Assembly: GCA_965261645.1 (NCBI GenBank)
Contig: CBDHDJ010000004.1
Coordinates: 868,001-932,000 of the forward strand
Length of the DNA: 64,000 nt
Source: CBDHDJ01 sp965261645
Lineage (GTDB): Bacteria; Pseudomonadota; Alphaproteobacteria; SHVV01
Direction: 5' to 3'
Part shown: piece after piece, positions 25,375 to 35,212 of the stretch
Position numbering within the stretch: the first letter of the stretch is position 1
How the letters are laid out: every line of letters begins with the position of its first letter
The notes under the pieces: generated by a model
What the model saw: only the letters and a program-made list of their open reading frames with translations
Told to the model about the DNA's origin: nothing
The model's database searches: none
Made by a program: the position numbers and the translations under genes

Positions 25375-25650
25375 CCGGCAGGAGGGCGGAGCTGAACCGG
25401 ATGCGGTCGGCGCCCAGGCCCGTGCGATCGCGAACGCGTGGCGCGCGAACCGCAACCGGGCCGATGTCGGTCATGATCTCGCGTTCGGGCAGGTGGCCGT
25501 GGCACACCAGCCGTCGGCGGCCTTCTTCGGTGCGTGCCTCGGAGTGGCCATCAAGGAACGCGGCCACCTCCGCCTCGACCGCCCGCGCTAGCAGGGACCG
25601 GGCGCCGCTGCGCAGCACCTCGGTCAACGGATCGGAAAACGTCGATGGCT
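25375..25650 (-). pseudogene. IS256/Mutator-type transposase N-terminal fragment
   Basis: The minus-strand frame gives FSDPLTEVLRSGARSLLARA, then AEVAAFLDGHSEARTEEGRRR and GHLPEREIMTDIGPVAVRAPRVRDR, the conserved start of Mutator-type transposases. It ends abruptly at IS copy B after LLPAY, and its beginning is cut by the IS1595 element. It is not related closely to the intact IS256 at 20-21 kb. Confidence 0.85.
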
Positions 25651-25659
25651 GGGAAAGCT

Positions 25660-26693
25660 TGAAAACGTTACCTGCTTATCCGTTACACTCCGCCTGTGGG
25701 GATGCATGTTCTCAATATGTTCTGTATGAGGGGGTCACGGTTATGGGGTTCAAGGTTGCATCGCGCGTGCGTGGTCTGAGCGACGAGGCGTTTCGGGAGG
25801 CCTTCGGTACGGAGGAGCAGTGCCGCTCGGCGCTGGTCCGGCTGCGCTGGCCGGGCGGCTTCGCCTGCCCCTGCTGCGGGCATTGCGTGCTGGCGGGCCG
25901 GGGGCTCTATCGATGCAACCGGTGCAAGAAGCAGACATCGCCCACGGCGGGCACGATCTTCCACGCGACCAAGCTGCCGCTGACACTCTGGTTCGCCGCC
26001 ATCCACCGGATCGTGACGGCGAAGAACGGCATCTCGTCGGTGGAACTCGGCCGCAGTCTCGGGGTCAAGCAGCCGACGGCCTGGGCCGTGAAGCACAAGA
26101 TCATGGGGGTGATGGCGCGGCGCGAGGGGGAGACGGCGCTTACGGGGCGGGTGGAGATGGACGACGCCTATCTCGGCGGGGTGCGCTGCGGCGGCAAGCG
26201 GGGCCGCGGCGCGGCGGGCAAAACGCCCTTCGTGGCGGCGGTCTCGACCAGTCCCGAGGGGCGCCCGCGCAAGCTGAAGCTGGCGGCGGTCAAGGGCTTC
26301 CGCAAGCGAGAGATCGCGCGCGGCGCCAAGCACTGGCTGGCCCCCGGAGCGGCGGTTGTGACGGACGGCCTGGGCTGCTGGAGCGCACTCGAAGAAGCCG
26401 CCTGCAGCCCTCAGGCGATCCGCACCGGGTCGGGCCGACAGGCGGCCCGCATGGCATCGTTCAAATGGGTGAACACGACGCTCGGCAACATCAAGAGCGC
26501 GATCACCGGGACTTATCGCAAGCTCGGCCCCGACCATGCCGGACGCTATCTCGCCAGCTTCGCCTGGCGCTACAACCGGCGCTATCAACTCCAGACAATG
26601 ATCCCGCGTTTCGTCCATAGCGCCGCACGAAACCAGCCCATGCCCTATCGCCTCCTCATCGCCGGATGACTTTCAGGGTTAAGCAAGTTGTTT
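25660..26693 (+). mobile_element. IS1595-family element
   Basis: Imperfect inverted ends: ACCTGCTTATCC near 25670 and, on the other side, GGTTAAGCAAGT near 26678-26689. The 8 bases outside each end do not match, so no target duplication is seen. The right end falls at the start codon of the fused ABC exporter. Boundaries are approximate. Confidence 0.65.
25743..26669 (+). CDS. IS1595-family transposase
   Basis: 308 residues from ATG 25743. Zinc ribbon FACPCCGHC and LYRCNRCKKQTS, then TAGTIFHATKLPLTLWFAAI. The DDE core includes GRVEMDDAYLGGVR, AVVTDGLGCW and the closing SFAWRYNRRY. It is intact and differs in sequence from the ISXO2-like transposase 3 kb upstream, so two IS1595 subgroups are present. 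Confidence 0.92.
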   Translation: MGFKVASRVRGLSDEAFREAFGTEEQCRSALVRLRWPGGFACPCCGHCVLAGRGLYRCNRCKKQTSPTAGTIFHATKLPLTLWFAAIHRIVTAKNGISSVELGRSLGVKQPTAWAVKHKIMGVMARREGETALTGRVEMDDAYLGGVRCGGKRGRGAAGKTPFVAAVSTSPEGRPRKLKLAAVKGFRKREIARGAKHWLAPGAAVVTDGLGCWSALEEAACSPQAIRTGSGRQAARMASFKWVNTTLGNIKSAITGTYRKLGPDHAGRYLASFAWRYNRRYQLQTMIPRFVHSAARNQPMPYRLLIAG

Positions 26694-29600
26694 TTTGATC
26701 GTCAACTCTGGCCTTTTACGGAAGGCGTGCGGCTACGGATCGCGTGGGCGGTGGTGGTGGGTGTGGTCGCTGCGGCGCTTGGGATCGCGCGGCTCGGCCT
26801 GATCGGCTGGCTGCTCGGCCTGGTCTTCACGGGTGCGACATTTGAAGACCTCGTCGTCCCGTTTGTGCTGGTGGCCGGCTTGATGGTGGTTCGCGGTGGC
26901 GTCGAATATTACCGCACGATGGTGGCGCATCTGACCGCGTCGACCGTTCAACAACGCCTGCGCCAGAAACTTTACGGTCAGGTTGTGCGCCTCGGTCCGG
27001 CCCATTTTGGGCGTCAGCGAACCGGCGATGTGATCCTGACGGTGGTGGAGGGAGTCGAGCAGCTCGAGACTTATTTCGGTCAATATCTGCCGCAATTTTT
27101 TGTCGCCGCAGTGACGCCGATCCTAATTTTCTTGTTCGTTGCGTTCCTCGATCTTTCGATCGCGGTGACGCTACTGGTGGCGGCGCTGGTTACATTGTTC
27201 GCGCCGATCCTGTGGCACCGGCTCGACAACAAACATAGCCGTGCGCGGGCCCGCGAATATGGCGCCTTCGCGGCTGAGTTCCTGGACGCCATCCAAGGCT
27301 TGACCACGCTCAAGGCTTTTGGGCAAAGCCGTGCGCGCACGGCGCTGCTGGAAAAGCGAGCCGACGCGCTATTCAAAAGCACCATGTGGGTATTGGGGAC
27401 CAACACCTTGTCGCGCGGCATTACCGATACCGGGATTGCGGTCGGGGCGGCGGTATCGCTGAGCTGGGGGGCTTATCGGGTGGCGGACGGCGAGATGTCG
27501 CTGACCGTGTTGCTGGTGATTCTGATGCTCGGCGTGGAGGTGTTTCGCCCGCTCCGCGAACTGCGAATTCTGCTGCACCAAGGCATGATCGGAAAATCGG
27601 CAGCCAACGGAATCCTGTCATTTCTGAATACACGGCCTTTGATCGAAGCGCCTGAAGAGGCACCCGAGAGCAGCGCCGCACTCACCGCGAGCGTGACCTT
27701 TGAAGGCGTGTCCTTTACCTACCCGAACGGGCGTCATCCGGCGCACCGCGACCTTTCGTTCGAGGTCGCCGCCGGCGATCGCATCGCCATCGTCGGCCCG
27801 AGTGGCGCGGGTAAATCAACCGTCGTTAATTTGCTGCTGCGCCTGTTCGATCCGGAGCGCGGCACCATCCGGATCGGTGGCGAAGACATTCGCACGCTCC
27901 CATTCGCCGAATTGAGAGGCCACATCGCAGTGGTTCGCCAGGATGCGTTCCTGTTCCACGGGACGGTCGAAGATAATTTGCGAATGGGCAACGCCACCGC
28001 CAGTGCCGCCGAGCTTGAAGCGGCGGCGCAGGCCGCCAACGCCCACGACTTCATCTCGCAATTGCCGCAGGGCTACGACACCGTTGTCGGCGAACGTGGT
28101 GTGCGCCTGTCGGCCGGCCAACGTCAGCGGATCGTGATTGCCCGCGCTTTGCTGCGCGATGCCCCGATACTGGTACTTGACGAGGCACTGTCATCGGTCG
28201 ATGCCGAGAATGAATCGATCATCCAAGAAGCCCTCGAACGCCTCATGGGAGGCCGGACGACACTGATTTTTGCGCATCGCCTGTCGAGCGTGATCGATTG
28301 CGATCGGATTCTGGTGCTTGATGGCGGCCATCTCGTTGAAACCGGGACGCATGCTGAGCTGATCGTCCGTGACGGTCCCTATCACGCACTCATGGCGCCG
28401 CAGCTTCGCGATCAGGATGCCAATGTCATTATTGGTGACGCCGCGCCGATCGCCCAGGATACGGAACCCAAAGCCGACATCCCGGCCGGATCTGAAAACT
28501 TTTTCGAGCAGCCGACCGATGCGATCATCAGGGCCGAAGGGATGAGCTGGCCGCGGGTTATGCGCGTGCTGATCGGCTTGATCGCGCCGTGGCGCAATCA
28601 AATCATCACGACCTTCCTGCTCGCCGTTTTCCGGGTGGGCTCACTGATCGGGGTTGGCGTGTTCAGCGCGCTGATTGTGCTGGCGCTCAAGAACGAACAG
28701 GCATTCCAAGGCTATTTGGTCGGATTGGGGATTGCCGCGGTTCTCTCGGGCGTCTTGCACTGGATGGAATCCTGGCTCGCCCACGATATGGCGTACCGAC
28801 TGCTCGGCGATATGCGTATTGCGATCTTTCGCAAGCTCGATGAACTTGCGCCGGCTTATTTTACCCGCCGGCGCACCGGCGATCTGGTTGGTATCGCGAC
28901 CCACGACGTCGAGATGGTCGAGTATTTCTTTGCTCATACGATCGCGCCGGCATTTGTTGCCGTGGTCGTGCCAACCGTCGTCATTGCGACGCTGATCTTC
29001 TATGGCTGGGAGATGGCTGCCGCGCTGGCACCGTTCCTGGCCCTTGCGGGTTTGCAGCCGCTGCTTGGACGATCGCGAATCGACCGGCTGGGCTCGCGCG
29101 CCCGTGAAGCGCTCGGCGATCTAAACGCGCACGCGCTCGATACGGTGCAAGGATTGGGCGAGGTTGTCGCCTTCCAGCAAGAGGCCGAGCGCGGGGCTGA
29201 GTTTGCCGGCAAGACCGCGGGCTATGTTGCGTTGCGCCTGCCTTTCTTCCGCGACCTAACCTTGCAAACGGTTTTGCAGGAAGTTGCGGCGAGCCTCGGT
29301 GGGTTGGTGGTGGTCGTGGCCGGCGCCGGACTGGTGGCAACTGGCGATCTGGCGAGCGGGATCTTGCCGTTGTTGACGATTCTGGCCATGTCGGCGTTTC
29401 TACCGATATCTGAAATCGCCCAGGTGGGGCGGCAGCTCGCCGATTCGTTGGGCGCGACGCGGCGGGTCTATGCGGTTCACGACGAGGAGGTGCCGGTGCG
29501 CTCGGGCGCCGGCGTTTCGCAAGCGCGCGAACCGCTCCGCGAGCGGGCGTCGGCGCTTTCGTTTGACGACGTGACGTTCACCTATCCCGGTCGAGTTGCA

Positions 29601-30290
29601 CCGGCGCTGGAGAATGTGTCGCTCGACGTGCCGGCTGGCGCGATGTTGGCATTGGTTGGGCCATCGGGTGCCGGAAAAACCACGATTGCCAACCTAATCC
29701 TGCGGTTCTGGGACCCTCAAGCCGGCGGCATCAAATTATTGGGGCACGACCTGCGCGACTACGACCTCGACGAACTGCGCCATCATTTCGCGCTTGTCGC
29801 CCAGGACACGCACCTCTTTAACGAAAGTCTTCGCAACAATATCGCGATCGCCAAGCCTGACGCCAGTGACAAGGAGATCGACCACGCCGTCGCCGAAGCG
29901 GCCCTGACCGATTTCATCGAATCGCTGCCCGATGGCCTCGACACGATCGTTGGCGAGCGTGGCACCCAGCTTTCCGGGGGGCAGCGTCAGCGTGTAACGA
30001 TCGCGCGGGCCTTTCTCAAGGGTGCGCCAGTTCTCATTCTCGACGAGGCGACCTCGCACCTCGATGCGGTCAACGAAGCGGCCGTGCATGCAGCGCTCGA
30101 GCGCCTGATGGAGGACCGGACGACGATCGTTATCGCACATCGGCTGTCGACCGTGCGCAATGCCGACAAGATCGCGGTGTTGGATGCAGGGCGAGTCGCC
30201 GAAGTTGGGACGCATCAGGAATTGCTGGCGCGGAACGGGATCTACGCACATCTGGTTGCGCGTCAGCTTGGCGCAGCGGCTGCCGAATGA
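26688..30290 (+). CDS. fused double-unit ABC exporter (two TMD-NBD halves)
   Basis: 1200 residues. Each half has a six-helix exporter domain followed by an ATPase. First NBD: Walker A GPSGAGKST (about 368), signature LSAGQRQR, Walker B ILVLDEAL. Second NBD: GPSGAGKTT (about 990), LSGGQRQR, VLILDEAT. The first signature is LSAGQ rather than LSGGQ, and its Walker B has Ala-Leu, so the two sites may not be equivalent. The layout recalls CydDC-type or lipid/peptide exporters but with both halves in one chain. The only start is TTG 26688, directly at the IS1595 right end, so the native start codon and promoter may have been replaced. Confidence 0.85.
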   Translation: MFFDRQLWPFTEGVRLRIAWAVVVGVVAAALGIARLGLIGWLLGLVFTGATFEDLVVPFVLVAGLMVVRGGVEYYRTMVAHLTASTVQQRLRQKLYGQVVRLGPAHFGRQRTGDVILTVVEGVEQLETYFGQYLPQFFVAAVTPILIFLFVAFLDLSIAVTLLVAALVTLFAPILWHRLDNKHSRARAREYGAFAAEFLDAIQGLTTLKAFGQSRARTALLEKRADALFKSTMWVLGTNTLSRGITDTGIAVGAAVSLSWGAYRVADGEMSLTVLLVILMLGVEVFRPLRELRILLHQGMIGKSAANGILSFLNTRPLIEAPEEAPESSAALTASVTFEGVSFTYPNGRHPAHRDLSFEVAAGDRIAIVGPSGAGKSTVVNLLLRLFDPERGTIRIGGEDIRTLPFAELRGHIAVVRQDAFLFHGTVEDNLRMGNATASAAELEAAAQAANAHDFISQLPQGYDTVVGERGVRLSAGQRQRIVIARALLRDAPILVLDEALSSVDAENESIIQEALERLMGGRTTLIFAHRLSSVIDCDRILVLDGGHLVETGTHAELIVRDGPYHALMAPQLRDQDANVIIGDAAPIAQDTEPKADIPAGSENFFEQPTDAIIRAEGMSWPRVMRVLIGLIAPWRNQIITTFLLAVFRVGSLIGVGVFSALIVLALKNEQAFQGYLVGLGIAAVLSGVLHWMESWLAHDMAYRLLGDMRIAIFRKLDELAPAYFTRRRTGDLVGIATHDVEMVEYFFAHTIAPAFVAVVVPTVVIATLIFYGWEMAAALAPFLALAGLQPLLGRSRIDRLGSRAREALGDLNAHALDTVQGLGEVVAFQQEAERGAEFAGKTAGYVALRLPFFRDLTLQTVLQEVAASLGGLVVVVAGAGLVATGDLASGILPLLTILAMSAFLPISEIAQVGRQLADSLGATRRVYAVHDEEVPVRSGAGVSQAREPLRERASALSFDDVTFTYPGRVAPALENVSLDVPAGAMLALVGPSGAGKTTIANLILRFWDPQAGGIKLLGHDLRDYDLDELRHHFALVAQDTHLFNESLRNNIAIAKPDASDKEIDHAVAEAALTDFIESLPDGLDTIVGERGTQLSGGQRQRVTIARAFLKGAPVLILDEATSHLDAVNEAAVHAALERLMEDRTTIVIAHRLSTVRNADKIAVLDAGRVAEVGTHQELLARNGIYAHLVARQLGAAAAE

Positions 30291-30320
30291 AACACATTGT
30301 TGTGTGAAAGTGGGGATTTA

Positions 30321-30464
30321 ATGGCTCTGCAGGGAAGCGATATCGAATTTCAAGATATCCCAATCCACATTTGGGAGGGTGGGGAAGGCTATCCGATTCT
30401 GGTGCTATACGGCTTTGGTGCATGGAGCCACGCTGGTGTGATCGCCCATTCCCCGGTTGGTTAG
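30321..30464 (+). pseudogene. alpha/beta-hydrolase N-terminal fragment
   Basis: ATG 30321 opens MALQGSDIEFQDIPIHIWEG, then GYPILVLYGFGA, the first strand and the oxyanion region usually written LLHGxGA. It stops at TAG 30464 where the decayed IS5-type element begins, with the catalytic Ser, Asp and His missing. It follows the ABC exporter by 30 bases. Confidence 0.65.
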
Positions 30465-31436
30465 CGGATCCTGATTGTGTTTGGTTTCGCCGCACGGATA
30501 GAGCGATTGAGTGCGTCGATCTGCATGGCGATTTCGGTTTGTTGGGATTGGAATGTGCGAGCGGTGAGCTTGCCGCCGTTGAGCCTCTTGACGCGAGCCA
30601 TGGCTGTTTCGCCAAGCGCTCTCAATCCGTAGCCCTGTCGTTTCTGCCAGTTCATCCTTCCCTTCGACGCGATCTCCGCCGCATGGTACTCCCGTTCCGA
30701 TCCGCCATGAGGCGTGTCCGGGGGAGGAATGGATGTGGCGCGTGGCGGGATGATGATTTCAGTTGGTGAATTCGGTGGCCGAGCTTCTCGGATCGCTTGT
30801 GTCACGGGCTCCCCGTCATAGGCGCCGTCGGCAAACACGCGCCGGATCACCCCACTGGAACCGGCGACCAGCGGTCCCGCCATCGTCGCATCGGCCGTGT
30901 CGTCACCGGTCAGTTCATGCGTCCGGATCTCGCTGCTGGCCGGGTCAACCGAGATATGCAGCTTGCACCACGAGCGCCGCGTTTCACCGTGCTTGGCGCT
31001 GAGCCCACTCGCCAGCGCCGAAGAATTTCAGGCCCGTGGAATCCAGCACGATATCCGTAGATCACTTGTTCGTGCTGGTTTCCACAACGACATCCACCGT
31101 TCGCCGCCGCCGCGACAGCGTGGTGTGATCCGGCACCGGCAGATCGCACCCCATCAAGTCCACGAGGGAACGCACAAAGCCTTCCGTCTGGCGCAGCGGC
31201 AGTCTGAAGACCACCCCCAGCATCAGTGTCGTGGAAATCGCCAACTCTGAAAACCGCCGCTGGCCACCAGGAGTTCGCCGCTTGGCTGCGTCCCATTGCT
31301 CCAGGGCGCTCTCATCAATCCAGAAACGAATGTCGCCGCGCCGAACCAAACCACGGTCATAATCCGGCCAGTTCATGACCCGGCACTTGGCTCTGGGGAT
31401 ATGGTGGCGACGCGATACGTGGAACTTGAAAGGCAT
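30465..31436 (-). pseudogene. IS5-type transposase, decayed
   Basis: The N-terminal part (from ATG 31436) reads WPDYDRGLVRRGDIRFWIDE through HTTLSRRRRTVDVVVETSTNK, then an in-frame TGA near 31062. The frame resumes with STDIVLDSTGLKFFGAGEWAQR, and a frameshift near 30985 leads to AKHGETRRSWCKLHISVDPA and on to VFADGAYDGEPV, ending at TAG 30461-30463. All IS5 core motifs are present across the frames. At least two lesions show an old copy. Confidence 0.82.
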
Positions 31437-31492
31437 GACAAACTCTCAAAGACGGAAGCAGAGCCAGATATACTAGGGTCCGGACCCATTAA

Positions 31493-32937
31493 CAGCCCGT
31501 TGATTAAGTGGCTTTTTCCGGCTCTCACTCCCAGATGAGGAATGCGGCGGCGAAAGCCGTCTGGCCGCTTTGCGAGCCCCCCCGTGCCACCAGCATGGCC
31601 CCGGTGGGCGTGAGCAGAACGAAAATACCGCCATATCCGCCCGCCACGGCCTCCCGCGGGGTGCCGGCGCCGATGAGCTGGCGCATCAGTAACGATAGAT
31701 TGTGGCCGGCGACGTGGAGCAGGTATCGCTTGTGCACATTCTCTCGCCCGCGCAGCCAGGTTCGTCGCATGCCGCCACGATCGAGGTTGTGGGCAAAGCA
31801 GCGCTCGACGATCTCGGCGCGCAGCTTGAAGGCCTCGCGGGCGACCCCGGACTTGAGCCGCGCACGGTTATTGGTGACCGCGCGCCGCGCCGCCTCATCA
31901 CCGTGCCAGCGCGAAAAGCCGGTCTGCTTGGGCGCCGCGATCCGGGTCTTCCAGGGACTGTCGTTCAGAGCCCTCAAGACCGCCCGTGAGTGATAACCTT
32001 TGTCGGCGACGCATTCGGCCGGGTCCTCCGATGTCGGTGCCGCATCCACCGCCTCGAGGTTTGCCTCGGCCTTCGCCAGGGTCTTGGAAAGCGTCGTGGT
32101 GTCGCCCCTCATCGGCCGGGTGCAGCTCGGCCGCCACCACCGCGCCGGTGTCCAGATCCACCGCGTGCTCGGGCTTGTAGGCCAGATGCGTCGTGCCGTC
32201 CTTCATCTTGGTGATCTTGGCCTCGGGGTCGCTCTTCGAAACCCAATCCGTGTTGGAAAGCTTCTTGCCCTTGCGCTTCCGGTCCAGACGCGCCAGGTCC
32301 TCGGCCGTGGGTGTCTCGACGCCGCTTTCCCGGGCCAGGCGCTCCAGCATCTCCCGGTAGCCTTCGCCGTTGTCGCGCCGCACGATGTTCCGCAGCGCCG
32401 CGTTGGCCTCCATGGTCGAGGCATCGACGCCGATGCGCTCGCCCTTGATCAGCCCCGCCTCGGCGATCAGCACCAGAACCCAGTCGAAGACCGCCGCGTG
32501 GACTTCATGGGGCAGGCGCGTGCGGCTCCGTGACAGCCAGGAATGGTCCGGTACCCGATCACGGCTCCCCAGTCGCAGGAACGCCCGCAGCGAAAGCGAG
32601 TCCGAGCAGCGCCACTCCAGACCGCGCTCGCTGTCGATGCCCTCAAAGTAGCCCACCAGGTGCATCCGGAAATAGCGCCCGGGCGGCACCGAGGGCGCGC
32701 CCATCCGGGCCGCGTAATAAGGCCGGCAGCTCGCCTCGGCAAAGGCGTCGAAGCCGCCCGCGATCAGCACCGACTGCAAGCGGTCATAAAACACATGACC
32801 CGGAGAGCGCGGCATCTCCGACCAGCTCACCATCAGGTCCCCCTGACCATCCTTCTGCCGTCCCATCGCCATCGGCAAATCCCCCTGCAAATCAGGGAAC
32901 CAGAGAATCAGACGGCGCCGACTTAATCAACGGGCTG
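31493..32937 (-). mobile_element. 1.44-kb IS, copy C
   Basis: 1445 bp with 17-bp inverted ends and a perfect TTAA duplication (31489-31492 and 32938-32941). It is one base longer than the reference because of an extra C in the transposase gene. It lies between the decayed IS5-type element and the DUF805 remnant and has cut the 5' end off that gene. Confidence 0.93.
31525..32872 (-). pseudogene. IS transposase, copy C, frameshifted
   Basis: Compared with copy B, a run of Cs near 32103-32107 has one extra base (GTCGCCCCTCATC for GTCGCCCTCATC on the plus strand). This shifts the frame in the middle of the HPADEGDTTTL segment. The N-terminal 277 or so residues and the C-terminal 170 remain readable in different frames. 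Confidence 0.88.
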
Positions 32938-32941
32938 TTAA

Positions 32942-33244
32942 CCGGATAGGCAAGATTCGTACTGGGCTTTGTTCTGGTTGATCGCCGTAACTTGTTTATC
33001 AATACTCGATTATTCTATATTCCAAAACAATGAAATTGCTCCGCTAGAAACAGTATTCCACATTGCTGTTTTCTTACCTAACCTGGCCGTTTCCGTCCGG
33101 CGGTTACACGACATCGATCGCACGGGTTGGTGGATTCTCATATCGTTCACCATCATCGGCATTGTTCCCCTAATTTACTGGGCCTGTACAAAAGGTACAG
33201 AAGGCGACAACAGAGTTGGGCGGGATCCTTTAGTAGCCCGTTGA
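32942..33244 (+). pseudogene. DUF805-family membrane protein remnant
   Basis: An open frame enters from IS copy C and reads RQDSYWALFWLIAVTCLSIL, then FLPNLAVSVRRLHDIDRTGWW and ISFTIIGIVPLIYWACTKGT, the DUF805 signature (RRLHD...GWW and ...GDNRVG). The 5' end is missing (no upstream start), and the last three codons and stop come from IS copy D. The base composition is much more AT-rich than surrounding genes, suggesting separate origin. Confidence 0.75.
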
Positions 33245-34183
33245 TTAAGTCGGCGCCGTCTGATTCTCTGGTTCCCTGATTTGCAGGGGGATTTGCCGAT
33301 GGCGATGGGACGGCAGAAGGATGGTCAGGGGGACCTGATGGTGAGCTGGTCGGAGATGCCGCGCTCTCCGGGTCATGTGTTTTATGACCGCTTGCAGTCG
33401 GTGCTGATCGAGGGCGGCTTCGACGCCTTTGCCGAGGCGAGCTGCCGGCCTTATTACGCGGCCCGGATGGGCGCGCCCTCGGTGCCGCCCGGGCGCTATT
33501 TCCGGATGCACCTGGTGGGCTACTTCGAGGGCATCGACAGCGAGCGCGGTCTGGAGTGGCGCTGCTCGGACTCGCTTTCGCTGCGGGCGTTCCTGCGACT
33601 GGGGAGCCGTGATCGGGTACCGGACCATTCCTGGCTGTCACGGAGCCGCACGCGCCTGCCCCATGAAGTCCACGCGGCGGTCTTCGACTAGGTTCTGGTG
33701 CTGATCGCCGAGGCGGGGCTGATCAAGGGCGAGCGCATCGGCGTCGATGCCTCGACCATGGAGGCCAACGCGGCGCTGCGGAACATTGTGCGGCGCGACA
33801 ACGGCGAAGGCTACCGGGAGATGCTGGAGCGCCTGGCCCGGGAAAGCGGCGTCGAGACACCCACGGCCGAGGACCTGGCGCGTCTGGACCGGAAGCGCAA
33901 GGGCAAGAAGCTTTCCAACACGGATTGGGTTTCGAAGAGCGACCCCGAGGCCAAGATCACCAAGATGAAGGACGGCACGACGCATCTGGCCTACAAGCCC
34001 GAGCACGCGGTGGATCTGGACACCGGCGCGGTGGTGGCGGCCGAGCTGCACCCGGCCGATGAGGGCGACACCACGACGCTTTCCAAGACCCTGGCGAAGG
34101 CCGAGGCAAACCTCGATGCGGTGGATGCGGCACCGACGTCGGAGGACCCGGCCGAATGCGTCGCCGACAAAGGTTATCACTCA

Positions 34184-35090
34184 GAGTCGGTTTCGAAAGT
34201 CATGCGGCTCGGGCCAATCTGCGGACGAGGAGCATGACGGAGGCGGCGTAGAGGAAGGCGCGGGCCGAGGCGATGGTGGCCTCGAAGTCCTTTGCCAGTC
34301 GCCGGTTGCGGTTGATCCAGGCGAAGAAGCGCTCCACGACCCAGCGGCGCGGTTGGACGGCGAAGCCGACCTGATCGGGGCTTTTGCGCACGATCTCGAC
34401 GGCGATCACGGTGGCCGTGGCGACCTTCTCGCCGGCGTAGCCGCTGTCGGCAAAGACCTTCTCGATGAACGGAAACGAGCCGCGTGAGGCGCACAGCAGC
34501 GACCCGCCACCATCGCGGTCCTGGATACTCGCCGGATGCGCCTCGAGCACGAGGCCGCGCCCGTCGGTGTCGACCAGCGCGTGGCGCTTGCGCCCCTTGA
34601 TCTTCTTGCCCGCATCGTAGCCGCGGGGGCCACCAGCCTCGGTTGTCTTGACGCTCTGGCTGTCGATAATCGCGCCGCTCGGGCTGGCCTCGCGTCCGAC
34701 CCGCTCGCGATCGGCCATGACCAGAGAGTGATTGATCTTCTCAAGGAGGCCGTCGTCGCGGAACTTGGCGAACCAGCGATAGATCGTGCCCCACGGTGGC
34801 AAATCGCTTGGCAGCAAGCGCCAAGGGCAGCCAGCCCGCATCACGTAGAAAATGCCGTTGACGATCTCTCGCATCGGCCATGACCGGGGCCGTCCCGTGC
34901 CATGAGCCGGAGGCAAATGAGGCTCGATCACAACCCACTCCGCATCGGTCAAATCAGTCTGATAACGCAGCGTCTTGCGGCTATGCTGCTCTCGGGTGGT
35001 CGGCGTCCACATGGCGGCTCCATATCGGTCTCAGCAACCTCCTTGGAATCACATCGACACCGGCCACTCAACCCCTTTCGAAACGGCCTC
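34184..35090 (-). mobile_element. IS5-type (IS1031/ISL2-like) element inside copy D
   Basis: 907 bp with imperfect inverted ends (GAGTCGGTTTCGAAAG and GAGGCCGTTTCGAAAG on the complementary strand) and a TCA duplication on both sides (34181-34183 and 35091-35093). A 3-bp TNA duplication fits the IS1031 or ISL2 subgroups of IS5. It was inserted into copy D after the latter had acquired its stop codon or independently of it; the order is not resolved. Confidence 0.88.
34200..35012 (-). CDS. IS5-type transposase (intact)
   Basis: 270 residues. N-terminus LTDAEWVVIEPHLPP and GCPWRLLPSDLPPWGTIYRWF, then the DDE core: GAIIDSQSVKTTEAGG (Asp), VFADSGYAGEK (Asp) and RRWVVERFFAWINRNRRL (Glu). No stop or shift is seen. 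It starts at ATG 35012 near the right end of the element. Confidence 0.93.
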   Translation of the reverse strand: MWTPTTREQHSRKTLRYQTDLTDAEWVVIEPHLPPAHGTGRPRSWPMREIVNGIFYVMRAGCPWRLLPSDLPPWGTIYRWFAKFRDDGLLEKINHSLVMADRERVGREASPSGAIIDSQSVKTTEAGGPRGYDAGKKIKGRKRHALVDTDGRGLVLEAHPASIQDRDGGGSLLCASRGSFPFIEKVFADSGYAGEKVATATVIAVEIVRKSPDQVGFAVQPRRWVVERFFAWINRNRRLAKDFEATIASARAFLYAASVMLLVRRLARAA

Positions 35091-35212
35091 TCACGGGCAG
35101 TCTTGAGGGCTCTGAACGACAGTCCCTGGAAGACCCGGATCGCGGCGCCCAAGCAGACCGGCTTTTCGCGCTGGCACGGTGATGAGGCGGCGCGGCGCGC
35201 GGTCACCAATAA

